From: Chromatiaceae bacterium
Lineage (GTDB): Bacteria; Pseudomonadota; Gammaproteobacteria; Chromatiales; Chromatiaceae
Reading direction: 5' to 3'
DNA length: 64,000 nt
Assembly (NCBI GenBank): GCA_016714645.1
Contig: JADKCI010000001.1
Location: 992,001-1,056,000, forward strand
The notes beneath the pieces are model-generated. The model searched no databases. It saw only the letters and a program-made list of their open reading frames with translations, and was not told the DNA's origin. Position numbers and translations under genes: made by a program. Shown here piece by piece: positions 53,481-63,504 of this stretch; position 1 is the stretch's first letter, and each line of letters begins with the position of its first letter.

Positions 53481-54628
53481 CTATTCCATCAAGGCCACGG
53501 CCTTGACCTGGGCATGGACCTGCTGACCGAGAGTCAGGTCCAGGCGGTCGCGGGATTGGCGGGTGATGCGGGCCAGGATGAAGGCTGTCGCGTCGGTCCC
53601 CTCTCGGGGCCCCAGGCCCAGCTTGACCAGCAGCCGGGGCCTTCGCTGGCGCCCATTTCCAGGATGCGGGCGGGCAGGACGTTGAGAATGCTGGAGGCGG
53701 TAGGTGCGCCAATGGCGATGCTGACATCACGGGCCTGGATGCGCACCCGGGCGCGGGCGCCGCTGGGTCGGGGTGCACCCGGTACCCAGAGGCGGGCACC
53801 GGGGACCTGGATGCGCAGGAGTTCGTACTCCGGGTCGTAAGCGAGTACCTGGCCGTCGAGGAAGCTGCTGACCTCGTTGTCGCGGGCCAGGGGCAGGTCG
53901 AGGCGCGACAGGATCTCCCGGGCCGGGCCCGCCGCCCGGATGCGGCCGTCCGCGAAGACCAGGATGTGATCCGCCAGCCGCGCTACCTCGTCGGGGGAAT
54001 GGCTGACATAGAGGACCGGGATCGCCAGTTCGTCGTGGAGCTTCTCCAGATAAGGCAGGATCTCGGCCTTGCGCGGCGGGTCGAGGGCCGCCAGGGGCTC
54101 GTCCATCAGCAGCAGGCGCGGGCGGGTGGCCAGGGCCCGGGCGATGGCGACCCGCTGGCGCTCGCCGCCCGAGAGACGCTCCGGCATCCGGTCCAGCAGA
54201 TGGCCGATGCCCAGCAAGACGATGATCTGGTCCAGCGCCACGGGGTGCGGCCCTGGGTGGGAACGGGCGGCCCGCCGTCGCCCATAGTCGAGATTGCGGC
54301 TGACCGAGAGGTGGGGGAAGAGGCTGGCCTCCTGGAAGACGTAGCCCAGGGGGCGCTGGTGGGTCGGCAGGAAGAGGCCGCGTCCGCTGTCCTGCCAGAC
54401 CTCGCCCTTGAAGACCAGATAGCCCTGCCCTTGGGGCTCCAGCCCTGCGATACAGCGAAGGAGGGTGGTCTTGCCCGACCCCGAGGGTCCCAGGAAGGCC
54501 GTCACGCCCCGGCCGGGCAGGCGCAGATCCACCTCTAGGGCGAAGCCCGGCCAGCGCACCCTAAATTGGGCGATCACCGCCTCGGTGTCGGGGATGATGG
54601 GTGGTGGTGCGGAGGCCGGGGCGCTCAT
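53481..54628 (-). pseudogene. modC: molybdate ABC transporter ATPase ModC, frame-broken near the 3' end
   Basis: ATP-binding domain intact: Walker A GPSGSGKT, signature LSGGERQRVAIARAL, Walker B LLLMDEP. The C-terminal Mop (TOBE) domain starts normally (SSILNVLPARILEMGASEGP) but one base is missing in the c-run near 53638. In the corrected frame it continues LLVKLGLGPREGTDATAFIL, ARITRQSRDRLDLTLGQQVH and ends at 53481. Uncorrected, the frame runs on to 53534 with wrong residues. Start ATG 54628. Transport may survive because the break is in the regulatory domain. Confidence 0.85.
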
Positions 54629-54635
54629 GTCCCGG

Positions 54636-55307
54636 TCAGGTCCAGGGCCGGCTGTTGCGGCTATAGAGCGCCAGCAATACCAGGAAGCTGAAGACCAGCA
54701 TGCCGCCGGCCAGGACATGGGCCTCGGCGTACTCCAGGGCCTCGACATGGTCATAGATGGCGACCGACACCACGCGCGTCTGCTCCGGGATGTTGCCGCC
54801 GAGCATCAGCACCACGCCGAATTCCCCGACGGTATGGGCGAAGCCCAGGATGGCTGCGGTGACGAAACCCGGCCGGGCTAGGGGCAGGGCCACGGTGAAA
54901 AAGCGGTCCCAGGGCCCGGCGCGGAGGGTGGCAGCCACCTCCAGGGGACGGTCTCCGCAGGCGGCGAAGGCATTCTGGAGGGGCTGCACCACGAAGGGCA
55001 GGGAGTAGAAGACCGACCCCACCACCAGTCCCGCGAAGGTGAAGGGCAGCAGGCCAATGCCCAGCCACTGGGTGAACTGACCGATGGTGCCCTGGGGTCC
55101 CAGGGTCAGCAACAGATAGAAGCCGATGACGGTCGGTGGCAGCACCAGGGGGAGGGCGACCAGAGCCCCGATGACCCCTTTCCACCGCGAGCGGGTGCGC
55201 GCCAGCCACCAGGCAATGGGGGTGCCGACCACCAGCAGGATGAGGGTGCTGGTGGTCGCCAGCTCCAGGGTCAGCCGGATCGCGGCGAAATCGATTTGTT
55301 CCAGCAA
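54636..55307 (-). CDS. modB: molybdate ABC transporter permease ModB
   Basis: 223 residues, five membrane helices, and the EAA-like loop EVAATLRAGPWDRFFTVALP. LPLVLPPTVIGFYLLLTLGP and HTVGEFGVVLMLGGNIP are ModB hallmarks. 7 nt ahead of modC. Supplies molybdenum for nitrogenase and other enzymes. Confidence 0.94.
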   Translation of the reverse strand: MLEQIDFAAIRLTLELATTSTLILLVVGTPIAWWLARTRSRWKGVIGALVALPLVLPPTVIGFYLLLTLGPQGTIGQFTQWLGIGLLPFTFAGLVVGSVFYSLPFVVQPLQNAFAACGDRPLEVAATLRAGPWDRFFTVALPLARPGFVTAAILGFAHTVGEFGVVLMLGGNIPEQTRVVSVAIYDHVEALEYAEAHVLAGGMLVFSFLVLLALYSRNSRPWT

Positions 55308-55322
55308 GTTCCGGCCCCGACC

Positions 55323-56078
55323 CTATAGCTCGTAGCCGTAGGCCTTGATCACGGCCCTGGCCTGGTCGCTCCGCAAATACGCCATCAGGGCCTGGGCCGC
55401 GGGTTGGTCGGCGCCCCTCTTGAGCAGGACTGCGTCCTGCTTGATCTCCCCATGGAGTTCCGCCGGGACCCGCCAGAAGGAGCCACCGATCGGCTGGCCA
55501 TTCTTCCACACCTGGGAGAGGGCGACGAAGCCCAGCTCGGCATTGCCGGTGGCGATGAACTGCTGGGCCTGGGTGATGTTCTCGCCGGTGACGAACTTGG
55601 GCTCCAGGGCGGTCAGCAGCTTCATCTTCTCCAGCACCTGGATCGCCGCGGCACCATAGGGGGCCGTCTTGGGATTGGCGATAGCCAGATGCTCAAAGGC
55701 GCCGCTCGCGAGGACAGCACCCTGGTCGTCAACATAGCCCTCCCGGGCCGACCAGAGGACCAGCCTGCCGATAGCATAGGTGTAGCGGCTGTCCGGGATA
55801 GCGTCGCCCTCCACGATCAGCCTGGCCGGGGTCTTGGCATCGGCGGCCAGGAAGACCGCGAAGGGTGCCCCGTTCTTGATCTGGGCATAGAATTTGCCGG
55901 TGGCGCCAAAGGAGAGGAGGGGGCGATGGCCGGTCGCGCGCTCGAAGTCGGCGGCGATCTGCTCCATGGGGGCGGTAAAGTTGGCCGCCACGGCGACCTG
56001 AACCTCGTCGGCCAGGCTATTGCCCGCCAGGATGGCCAGGCCGAGGGCGAGCAGGGTGTGTTTGCGACGAGGGGTCAT
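55323..56078 (-). CDS. modA: molybdate-binding periplasmic protein ModA
   Basis: 251 residues from ATG 56078; a TTG at 56096 would add six. Signal peptide ends near SLA-DE. Typical VAVAANFTAPMEQIAADFER, LSFGATGKFYAQIKNGAPFA, VFLAADAKTP and IANPKTAPYGAAAIQVLE. First gene of modABC. Confidence 0.94.
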   Translation of the reverse strand: MTPRRKHTLLALGLAILAGNSLADEVQVAVAANFTAPMEQIAADFERATGHRPLLSFGATGKFYAQIKNGAPFAVFLAADAKTPARLIVEGDAIPDSRYTYAIGRLVLWSAREGYVDDQGAVLASGAFEHLAIANPKTAPYGAAAIQVLEKMKLLTALEPKFVTGENITQAQQFIATGNAELGFVALSQVWKNGQPIGGSFWRVPAELHGEIKQDAVLLKRGADQPAAQALMAYLRSDQARAVIKAYGYEL

Positions 56079-56105
56079 GATGGGGGGTAACTCCAAGGGT
56101 TCGTG

Positions 56106-56195
56106 TTAGTCATCCACGGCCAGGATGACATGGGGGGCCTTGATGAGGGCGCAGGCACCGCCACCCTCGGCGAGACCCAGTTCCCCGAGACTCTT
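56106..56195 (-). pseudogene. C-terminal relic of a molybdate regulator (ModE/Mop domain)
   Basis: 29 codons, KSLGELGLAEGGGACALIKA then PHVILAVDD and stop, the end of a molybdate-binding Mop domain. An in-frame stop lies just upstream and there is no DNA-binding part. It is too far from modA's start to be its leader peptide, and is best read as what is left of modE upstream of modABC. Confidence 0.65.
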
Positions 56196-56266
56196 CAAGA
56201 TAAATTAAGCGAATAACGATTGGCCGGCAACCATCAAGGCCAAGGGAAGCCATCGCGTCTGTACCC

Positions 56267-59000
56267 ATGGTGTATCCTGAGCAAATGCCTGCCGAATTCC
56301 GAGACCTGAAGATGGACAGCCCCTCGCCAAGCGTCGGGGCTCCGGGTCTGCTCGCGCTCCTGGCCTTACCTTATGTTCTGCTCGGTGCCCTGGGCCTGCT
56401 GCTAGGTTCCCCTAGCCCCGTCTTTCCCTCCGCCGGCCTGGCCCTGGCGGCTCTGCTCTGGTTCGGCAACTGCGCCCTGCCCGGCATCTGGGTGGGGGCC
56501 CTGGTGCTCAATCTCGGTCTGCATTGGCTCGGCAAACCTTGGTTGGGGGATGGCGCAACCTTAACCCTGGTAGCAACCGCCGCCACCATCGCCACCGGCG
56601 CCAGCCTGCAGGCCTGGTGGGGAAGCTGGCTGGTCCGGCGCTGGCAGGGCGAGGCGTGGCAGGCACTGGCACGGGAGCAGGACACCCTGCGTTTCCTCCT
56701 CTTGGGTGGGGTGCTGGCGGGACTGGTATCCGCCTCCGTCGGCACCGCGGGTCTCGGCGCCTTCGGCCGGATCGATGTCACCGACTTGGCCTACACCTGG
56801 TGGACCTGGTATGTGGGGGATGTCATCGGCATCCTGGTCTTCGCCCCCCTGACTCTGGCGCTGCTGGAGGGACGGGACCCCTTGTGGCGAGACCGCCGGC
56901 GTCGCATCCTTGTGCCCCTGCTGATCACCCTGGCCCTGGCGGTCATGGCCTTCCACGGTGCCGGGCAGTGGGAAGTCCAGGAGCGGCAGGCCCGCCTGGC
57001 CCAGGTCGGCGAGGCCCTGGCCCGCGACATCGACAACCGCCTGCATACCCACCGCGAGGTCTTGTCTGCCCTGCGGTACTTCATCGAGGCCAAGCCCGAC
57101 CTGAGCTTCGCGGCGTTCGAGCAGTTCACCCGCGCCACCCTGGCCGACAATCCGGATCTCCTCGCCCTGAACTTCAATCCCCTGGTCAGGGCCGCGGAAC
57201 GGGAGGCCTTCGAGGCGCGCATGAGTCAGCAGGTGCCCACGGGCCGCTTCCAGATCCTGGAACGGGACGCCGAGCGACGCCCGGTGCCCGCCGGGATGCG
57301 GCCGGAGTATGCGCCAGTCACCTACATCGTGCCCTGGGAACCCAGCCAGGCGGTCCTGGGTTTTGACAATTTTTCCGAGCCGGTGCGCCGCGCCGCCACC
57401 GAACGTGCCAGCAATCACCGCCGCCTGGCGGTGGCCGTGCCCATTGATCTGGTGCAGGAGGAGGCCCGGCACAGCGGCATGCTGGAGATGCTCCCGGTCG
57501 AGGACCACCAGGTGACCGACGCGGCGGGCCTGCCCCGCCTGCTGGGCTTCGTGGTGGGGGTGGTCCGCATCGATCATCTGATTACCCTCGCCACCCAGGA
57601 CAAGATCCCCGCCGGGTTGCAATTGCAAGTGACCGAGGCGGAGAACCCGGCCGCGTCCGCGCGTCAGCCCCTGCCGGCGGGGGCGGAGGAAGGGGTGATT
57701 TACCGCCCCGACGACCTCCCGGACCAGAACGGCGCCAGCCGCCACCCCGCGGATCAGTGGCGGGGGCACCTGCGGGTGGGCGACCGCGACTGGCGCCTGA
57801 CCCTGAGTGCCACCCCGGCCTATCTCCGGCAACACCGTACCTGGGCCGCCTGGGGCGTCGGCGTGGTCGGTCTGGTCTTCGCCGCCCTGCTGCAGATCAT
57901 GCTGCTGGGTTACACCGGCCGTGCCCACCTGATCCAGTTCCATAACACCGCCCTGGAGGCCGCCGAGGCCAGGCTGCGGGAACTCAACGTCACCCTGGAG
58001 CGGCAGGTGGCGGAGCAGACCGCCGAACTGCGCGCCACCAGGGACCGGCTCGAGGCCATGATCAGCGCCCTCCCCGATCTTATGTTCCGGGTGGATCGGG
58101 AGGGCGTCCTGAATACCACCGGCTTGACTACCTCTGTCACGCCGGATCTTTCGGCAAGACCGTCGGGTCCCCGGGGGGGGGCCGTCGGGGGGCGCCTCGC
58201 GGAGGCCGCCCGGCTGGGCACCAGGGCGCGACCTATGGCCCCCCAGGGACCTCGTGGTTCGAAGCGGGGGTGGCCCGGACGGGGGCTTTGTGCTGGCCCG
58301 AGATCACCGGGCGCAGGCGAGCGCCCTCAATGCGGAACTGGAGACCCGGGTGGCGCAGCGCACCGCCACCCTCCAGGCCGAGGTCGCCGAGCGCCGGCGG
58401 GTGGCGGAGGCCCTGCACGCTAGCGAACAACGCTATCGGGAACTCAACGCCGAACTGGAACGGAAGGTGGGGGAGCGCACAGTGGAGTTGCGTGATCTCA
58501 TCCTGGAGCTCAACCGCCTCGCCACTACGGACAGCCTGACCGGGGCCTGGAACCGGCGGTACTTCGAGCAGGCTGCGGCCCTCGAGATCGCCCGGACCGA
58601 TCGTTATGGCGGGCCCCTGGCCCTGCTCATGCTTGATATCGACCACTTCAAGTTACTCAACGACACCCACGGGCACCCGGTGGGGGACAAGGTGCTGGTC
58701 GAACTGTCGCAGCGGGTTCGCCCCCGGCTGCGCGCCACGGACCTTCTGGCCCGTTGGGGCGGCGAGGAATTCGTGGTGCTGCTGCCCCACTGCGGCAGGG
58801 AGGCGGCAGTCAAACTGGCGGAAAACCTCTGCCACCTCATCGCCTCCGAGCCGTTCCCCCCGGCCGGTCCGCTGACCGCCAGCTTCGGGGTCGCGGAGTT
58901 CCAGGCCGGAGAGACGCTGGATACCTGGCTCAAGCGGGTGGACGATGCCCTTTACGCAGCCAAGTCCGGGGGTAGGAATCAGGTCCGCCTGGCGACTTGA
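56267..59000 (+). pseudogene. diguanylate cyclase with MASE1 and CHASE sensor domains, frame-broken
   Basis: First frame (from ATG 56267): MASE1-type membrane domain (about 25-220; PSAGLALAALLWFG), periplasmic CHASE domain (about 230-480; LLALNFNPLVRAAEREAFEA), a further membrane helix, a coiled coil and a PAS start (ALPDLMFRVDREG). Around 58110-58260, in g-rich sequence, the frame is lost. The second frame continues with coiled coil, then GGDEF domain: TDSLTGAWNRRYFEQ, DIDHFKLLND and active-site GGEEF (RWGGEEFVVLLPH). It would make c-di-GMP in response to an extracellular signal if intact. Part of the PAS domain also seems to be missing. Confidence 0.82.
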
Positions 59001-59089
59001 TGTGGTTATTCCTAGGCTGATCGTGGACGCCGAGGACCGGATGACGGTACTGGCAGGCGTGGCGAGGGGGGAATTCGCCCCAAGCTTGA

Positions 59090-59105
59090 TGTCGGAAAGC
59101 CGACA
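59090..59105. promoter_or_regulatory. candidate NifA upstream activating sequence
   Basis: TGTCGGAAAGCCGACA, a perfect TGT-N10-ACA, 42 bp upstream of the -24 element of the nifV promoter. NifA binds this sequence and activates sigma-54 RNA polymerase. Confidence 0.75.
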
Positions 59106-59146
59106 GGGCCTGGCCCTGGAACAATCAACCTCTTGATTAATAAAGG

Positions 59147-59175
59147 CGGCATGAGGCTTGCTAAGTATTAGCAAG
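59147..59175 (+). promoter_or_regulatory. sigma-54 promoter of nifV with overlapping palindrome
   Basis: CGGCATGAGGCTTGCT (59147-59162) matches the -24/-12 consensus TGGCAYG-N4-TTGCW except for the first base; GG and GC are 10 nt apart. The palindrome CTTGCTAAGTATTAGCAAG (59157-59175) overlaps the -12 element and the expected start site. Confidence 0.75.
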
Positions 59176-59194
59176 TCGATTGAGGAGCCTCTCC

Positions 59195-60331
59195 ATGCCA
59201 CGCGCCGTCATCATCAACGATACCACCCTCCGGGATGGTGAACAGTCCGCCGGGGTGGCCTTCACCCGGGAGGAGAAGCTGGCCATCGCCCGGGGGCTCG
59301 CGGCCCTCGGCGTGCCCGAGCTGGAGGTCGGCATCCCGGCCATGGGGGAGGAGGAGTGCGAGTCCATCCGAGCCCTGGCGGCGCTGGATCTCGGTCCCCG
59401 GCTCATGGTGTGGGCCCGCCTGCTGCCCGCGGATATTGCCCAGTGCCGGGGGCTGGGAGTCGATCTGGTGGACCTGTCGGTACCCGTCTCCGACCAGCAG
59501 ATGGCGAGCAAGCTGGGCCAGGACCGGGACTGGGTTCTGGGACAGATCCGGCGCCAGGTGCCCATCGCCCTGGATCTGGGGCTGGAGGTCTGCGTCGGTG
59601 CCGAGGATGCCTCCCGCGCCGATCCCGAGTTCCTCTGGATGGTCGCCGAGGCCGCCCAGGAGGCGGGGGCCAGCCGTATCCGTTTCGCCGATACCCTGGG
59701 CATGATGGATCCCTTCACGACCCTCGATAGCCTGCGGGACTTGCGGGCCATGGTCGATCTGGACATCGAGATGCACGCCCACGACGACCTGGGCCTGGCC
59801 ACCGCCAATACCCTGGCCGCGGTCAGGGCCGGGGCGACGCATGTCAATACCACGGTCCATGGGTTGGGCGAGCGGGCCGGCAACGCGGCGCTGGAGGAGG
59901 TGGCCCTGGCCCTCAAGCACCTGCATGGGGTGGCGACCGGGCTGGACCTGTCCGGCTATGGCGAACTTTCCCGACTGGTCGCCCGGGCCTCGGGTAAGCC
60001 CGTCGCCTGGCATAAGAGCCTGGTGGGCGGGGGGGCCTTCACTCACGAGGCGGGCATCCATGTGGATGGCCTGCTGAAGGATACCCGTAACTATGAAGGC
60101 CTAGATCCCGCCGAGGTCGGGCGCCAGCATCGGCTGGTGCTCGGCAAGCATTCGGGCACCCAGGGGGTGTGCCATGCCTATGCCGAACACCTGAGCCTGG
60201 ACCTGGCGCCCGAGCAGGCGGCCCAGGTGCTGCCCTTGGTCCGGCGCTTCGTGACCGCCACCAAGCGCAGTCCGGGGCGGCGGGACCTACGGCGCTTTCT
60301 GACCGAAATCGAGTATGCCAGCCTGCATTGA
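59195..60331 (+). CDS. nifV: homocitrate synthase NifV
   Basis: 378 residues from ATG 59195 (GGAG 7 nt upstream). It condenses 2-oxoglutarate and acetyl-CoA to homocitrate, a ligand of the nitrogenase FeMo-cofactor. Family motifs: INDTTLRDGEQSAGVAF, GIPAMGEEE, IEMHAHDDLGLATANT, HVNTTVHGLGERAGNAALEE and GKHSGT. First gene behind a NifA/sigma-54 promoter. Confidence 0.94.
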   Translation: MPRAVIINDTTLRDGEQSAGVAFTREEKLAIARGLAALGVPELEVGIPAMGEEECESIRALAALDLGPRLMVWARLLPADIAQCRGLGVDLVDLSVPVSDQQMASKLGQDRDWVLGQIRRQVPIALDLGLEVCVGAEDASRADPEFLWMVAEAAQEAGASRIRFADTLGMMDPFTTLDSLRDLRAMVDLDIEMHAHDDLGLATANTLAAVRAGATHVNTTVHGLGERAGNAALEEVALALKHLHGVATGLDLSGYGELSRLVARASGKPVAWHKSLVGGGAFTHEAGIHVDGLLKDTRNYEGLDPAEVGRQHRLVLGKHSGTQGVCHAYAEHLSLDLAPEQAAQVLPLVRRFVTATKRSPGRRDLRRFLTEIEYASLH

Positions 60332-60382
60332 GGTGGCGGTGCCGCCCGGTCCCTTGAACCCTAACCCCCCGAGGAGATGATG

Positions 60383-60739
60383 ATGACGGACGACTTCGAA
60401 TCCGACCTCAAGGAGCTATCCAGCGCCGAGGATTTTCTCGACTACTTCGGGGTCAGCTACGACCCGCGCATCGTCCAGGTGAACCGCCTGCACATTCTCC
60501 AGCGCTTCCACGATTACCTGAACGATTACGACGAGATGCCGGACGCCGATGCCCCGCGCTTCGCCCTCCACGCCCAACTCCTGGCCAAGGCCTATCAGGA
60601 CTTCGTGACCTCGGATGCCCGGACCGAGAAGGTCTTTCGGGTCCTGCGGCCGCGCCAGCCCCAGCGGGTGAGCCTCCCCCTCGGCGACCTCCAGCGTCGC
60701 GCTGACTCGGAGACGGATCGCCATGCGCCCCCGATTTGA
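60383..60739 (+). CDS. nifW: nitrogenase-protective protein NifW
   Basis: 118 residues from ATG 60383, the third of three ATGs, spaced 6 nt from gaggag. NifW pattern: LKELSSAEDFLDYFGVSYDP, VNRLHILQRFHDYL. It helps protect or assemble the MoFe protein under oxygen. Overlaps nifZ by 17 nt. Confidence 0.9.
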   Translation: MTDDFESDLKELSSAEDFLDYFGVSYDPRIVQVNRLHILQRFHDYLNDYDEMPDADAPRFALHAQLLAKAYQDFVTSDARTEKVFRVLRPRQPQRVSLPLGDLQRRADSETDRHAPPI

Positions 60740-61217
60740 AACGGGTGCCGAGGTGAGGGTCCTGCGCAATGTGCGCAATGACGGCACCTTCCCGGGTCTG
60801 GCCTTGGGCGCCCCCCTGGTACGCCGCGGCAATACCGGCTATGTGTGCGACCTGGGCCTCTTCCTTCAGGACCAGATCATTTATACGGTGCACTTTCTCG
60901 CCGAAGACCGGCGGGTCGGTTGTCGCGAGGAGGAGTTGCAACTGGCTAGCGAGCCCTGGACCGCCAGCCGCTTCGAGTTCCGTGACAAGGTCGCGACCCG
61001 CCTCCGGCTCGGCGTCGGCGGCCGCGTCCTGGTGGAGCGGGGCGAGGTCGGCGAGGTCATTAAGGTCTTGCGCGATACCCCGGAAGGGGTCGCTTATCAG
61101 GTCGTTTTCGCGGGTTGCAACACCCTGCAGGTGCCCGAATCCGCCCTGGCAGAGATCGCGGATGGGACCCCCGACCCCAGCCTGGCGCCCACCCTAGGTC
61201 AATCCCCACCCTCATGA
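60723..61217 (+). CDS. nifZ: NifZ, MoFe-protein assembly factor
   Basis: 164 residues with two related halves: FETGAEVRVLRNVRNDGTFP / GNTGYVCDLGLFLQDQIIYT / VHFLAEDRRVGCREEEL, and KVATRLRLGVGGRVLVERGE / GEVIKVL. Takes part in P-cluster formation. Overlaps nifM by 4 nt. Confidence 0.9.
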   Translation: MRPRFETGAEVRVLRNVRNDGTFPGLALGAPLVRRGNTGYVCDLGLFLQDQIIYTVHFLAEDRRVGCREEELQLASEPWTASRFEFRDKVATRLRLGVGGRVLVERGEVGEVIKVLRDTPEGVAYQVVFAGCNTLQVPESALAEIADGTPDPSLAPTLGQSPPS

Positions 61218-62119
61218 AGGCCGTCCCCCCTGCCCCTATCGGCGCCCAGGAAGCTGGCGGAAAGGACAGCGATCCGCTCTATTGCTATCACCTCTTGCGG
61301 GCGGCCAGTGAGCGTTTCCAGAGGGATCCCCTGGGCCTGGACTCCCGGCGGCGGGAGGAGGTAAGTCGCCAGGCCCGGCGTACCCTCGAACTGGAAAACC
61401 TGGTGCTGGGTTCAGGGGAGGTGATCGGGGTGGTGATCCCGACCGAGCAGGTGGAAAACGCCGTGGGAGTGCTGCGAGCCCGCTATCCGGATGACACGGC
61501 TTTCAGCCTGGATCTGGAGCGTAACCACTTGACCCTCGCCGCCCTGGGTTTGGCGCTGCGCCGCGAGCTGGTCTTCGACGCCGTTATGCGGCGGGTTGCC
61601 GCTCGCCATCCCCCGGTCGAGGCGATCGATGCCCGCCTCTATTACGAGTTGCATCGAGATCGTCTCACCCGGCCGGAGCGGCGCACCGCGCGCCATATCC
61701 TGATTACTATCAACGAGGATTACCCGGAAAACCAGCGGCCTGCCGCCCTGGCCCGCATCGAGCACCTGGCCGATCAATTGCGGGTTCCCGGCATGGGGGG
61801 TGCCCGCCACTTTGCCAACCTGGCCGAGATCCATTCCGAATGCCCCAGCGCCCTGGAGCAGGGCCTGTTGGGCGAGGTCGAGCGTGGCAAGCTCTATCCC
61901 GAACTGGATGCGGTGCTCTTTAGCCTCCAGGAGAGCCATTTCGGCGGGCCCGTGGAGACCGAGCTTGGGTTTCACCTGATTTTATGCGAGCACATCCATG
62001 CCGCCACCGCCCCGGCCTTTTCCCAGATTCGCGATGCCATCCAGACGCGTCTGGTGGAACGCAGCCGGCGGGATTATCAAAAGGCCTGGCTGGCGGCACT
62101 CCGCGCGAGTCAGGCCTGA
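61214..62119 (+). CDS. nifM: NifM, peptidyl-prolyl isomerase for the Fe protein
   Basis: 301 residues from ATG 61214. N-terminal helical part (about 20-150; YCYHLLRAASERFQRDPLGL) and a parvulin-like domain at about 155-285 (RTARHILITINEDYPENQRP, FANLAEIHSECPSALEQGLL, FGGPVETELGFHLILCEHI). It helps NifH fold. Ends the nifVWZM run. Confidence 0.92.
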   Translation: MKAVPPAPIGAQEAGGKDSDPLYCYHLLRAASERFQRDPLGLDSRRREEVSRQARRTLELENLVLGSGEVIGVVIPTEQVENAVGVLRARYPDDTAFSLDLERNHLTLAALGLALRRELVFDAVMRRVAARHPPVEAIDARLYYELHRDRLTRPERRTARHILITINEDYPENQRPAALARIEHLADQLRVPGMGGARHFANLAEIHSECPSALEQGLLGEVERGKLYPELDAVLFSLQESHFGGPVETELGFHLILCEHIHAATAPAFSQIRDAIQTRLVERSRRDYQKAWLAALRASQA

Positions 62120-62441
62120 CGGGTCTGGGATAGGGTGTAAGGTTGGCGCGGCCTGCCCTCACCGGTGAGCGGATGGCTTAATTTGCCACGCCGAAGCATC
62201 TGAGGCACCCGTGCAATGACCGAGTGGAATCCGCCCGCAACGCCCCCGCAAGACCTCGCTATCAAGAAGCTGCCGCGGCTGCCGGACACAGCGGTGCATG
62301 GCAAGCCCGCCGCCAACTCAGGGCGACCATGGCGTGTTGCAGGCCCACGCCGAGGGAGATCAGCCAGGGTGGCCGACCCGCGGCCATTCCTTCCGGGGTC
62401 CCGGTGTGAGAGAAGTATATAAATCAGGTAGTAAGCGGGCC
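62120..62441. other. intergenic region between nifM and rnfH
   Basis: 322 bp between converging operons. Short plus-strand frames exist but have no family resemblance. No clear terminator hairpin with T-run was seen. Confidence 0.45.
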
Positions 62442-62705
62442 TCAGTCCTGGTCCCGCCGCTCGACGGTCTCCGGATCGGCGATGATGGGGCGGTAGATCT
62501 CCACCCGGTTGCCGTCCGCGAGGGGCGTATCGAGCCGGGCGATCTTGCCGAATATACCCACCTGGTTCTGGTCCAGGTCGATTTCGGGAAACTGGATGAG
62601 TAGGCCGGAGCTCAGGATGGCATCCCGCACCCGGCTGCCCTCCGGCATATCCAGCTTGAGCCAGGTCTGCTTGAACTTATCCGTGTAGGCGACGCCGATG
62701 TGCAT
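62442..62705 (-). CDS. rnfH: RnfH family protein
   Basis: 87 residues from ATG 62705 (gaggag upstream); the longer frame lacks an RBS. Ubiquitin-like RnfH fold: IGVAYTDKFKQTWLKLDMPE, LIQFPEIDLDQNQVGIFGKI, ARLDTPLADGNRVEIYRPI. Last gene of the Rnf operon in nitrogen fixers. Confidence 0.93.
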   Translation of the reverse strand: MHIGVAYTDKFKQTWLKLDMPEGSRVRDAILSSGLLIQFPEIDLDQNQVGIFGKIARLDTPLADGNRVEIYRPIIADPETVERRDQD

Positions 62706-62754
62706 GGAAGGGTCTCCTCGGAGGGGTCGGGTGGGTGAGCGCGGTTGCCCCGGC

Positions 62755-63471
62755 TTAGGCCGCTGCCCGGGCGGCCCGAGCCAGGGCTCGTGATTGTTGG
62801 CTCGCCGCCAGCCGGGCATCGATCAGCCGTTTGCCGGCCAGCAGCAACCCCAGAGCCAGAAAGCCGCCGGGGGGCAGGATCGCCAGCAGGAAGCCCCGGT
62901 AGTCCGGGATCAACCGCATTTCCAGGAAGGCGAAGCCGGACCCCAGCAACTGGGAGGCGCCCGCGAACAGGGTGCCGCTGCCGATGATCTCGCGCACCCC
63001 GCCCAGGACCATGAGGACGGCGGTGAAGCCCAGGCCGGTAGCGAGCCCATCCAGGGTCGAGGCCAGCGCCGGATTCCTGGAGGCGAAGACTTCGGCGCGG
63101 CCCAGAACGGCGCAGTTGACGACAATGAGGGCGATGAAGAGGCCAAGGGCCTTATGCAGGTCGTGGGCATAGGCGTTGAGACCCAGATCGACCAGGGTCA
63201 CCAGGGTGGCGATCATCACGATATAGACGGGGATGCGCACCTCCGCACTCATGATCGGGCGCATCCAGGACACCAGCAGGTTGGAGACCGCGAGGACCGC
63301 GGTGGTCGCCAGCCCCATGCCCAGGCCATTGGTGGTGGTGCTGGTCACTGCCAGTGCCGGGCACAGGGCCAGGCCTTGGGCCAGGATGACATTGTTGCCC
63401 CAGAGCCCTTGCTGGGCGATTGCGCCCCAGGCCGTGGCGGCTTTGGGCGGCGAAGCGAGGTTAGTACTCAT
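62755..63471 (-). CDS. rnfE: Rnf electron-transport complex subunit E
   Basis: 238 residues, six membrane helices. Typical LALCPALAVTSTTTNGLGMG, IPVYIVMIATLVTLVDLGLN, LIVVNCAVLGRAEVFASRN and LPPGGFLALG. The Rnf complex uses the ion gradient to push electrons onto ferredoxin/flavodoxin for nitrogenase. Confidence 0.95.
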   Translation of the reverse strand: MSTNLASPPKAATAWGAIAQQGLWGNNVILAQGLALCPALAVTSTTTNGLGMGLATTAVLAVSNLLVSWMRPIMSAEVRIPVYIVMIATLVTLVDLGLNAYAHDLHKALGLFIALIVVNCAVLGRAEVFASRNPALASTLDGLATGLGFTAVLMVLGGVREIIGSGTLFAGASQLLGSGFAFLEMRLIPDYRGFLLAILPPGGFLALGLLLAGKRLIDARLAASQQSRALARAARAAA

Positions 63472-63504
63472 GGGCCATCTCCTGGCGTGGGTTCAGGTGC
63501 CGGA

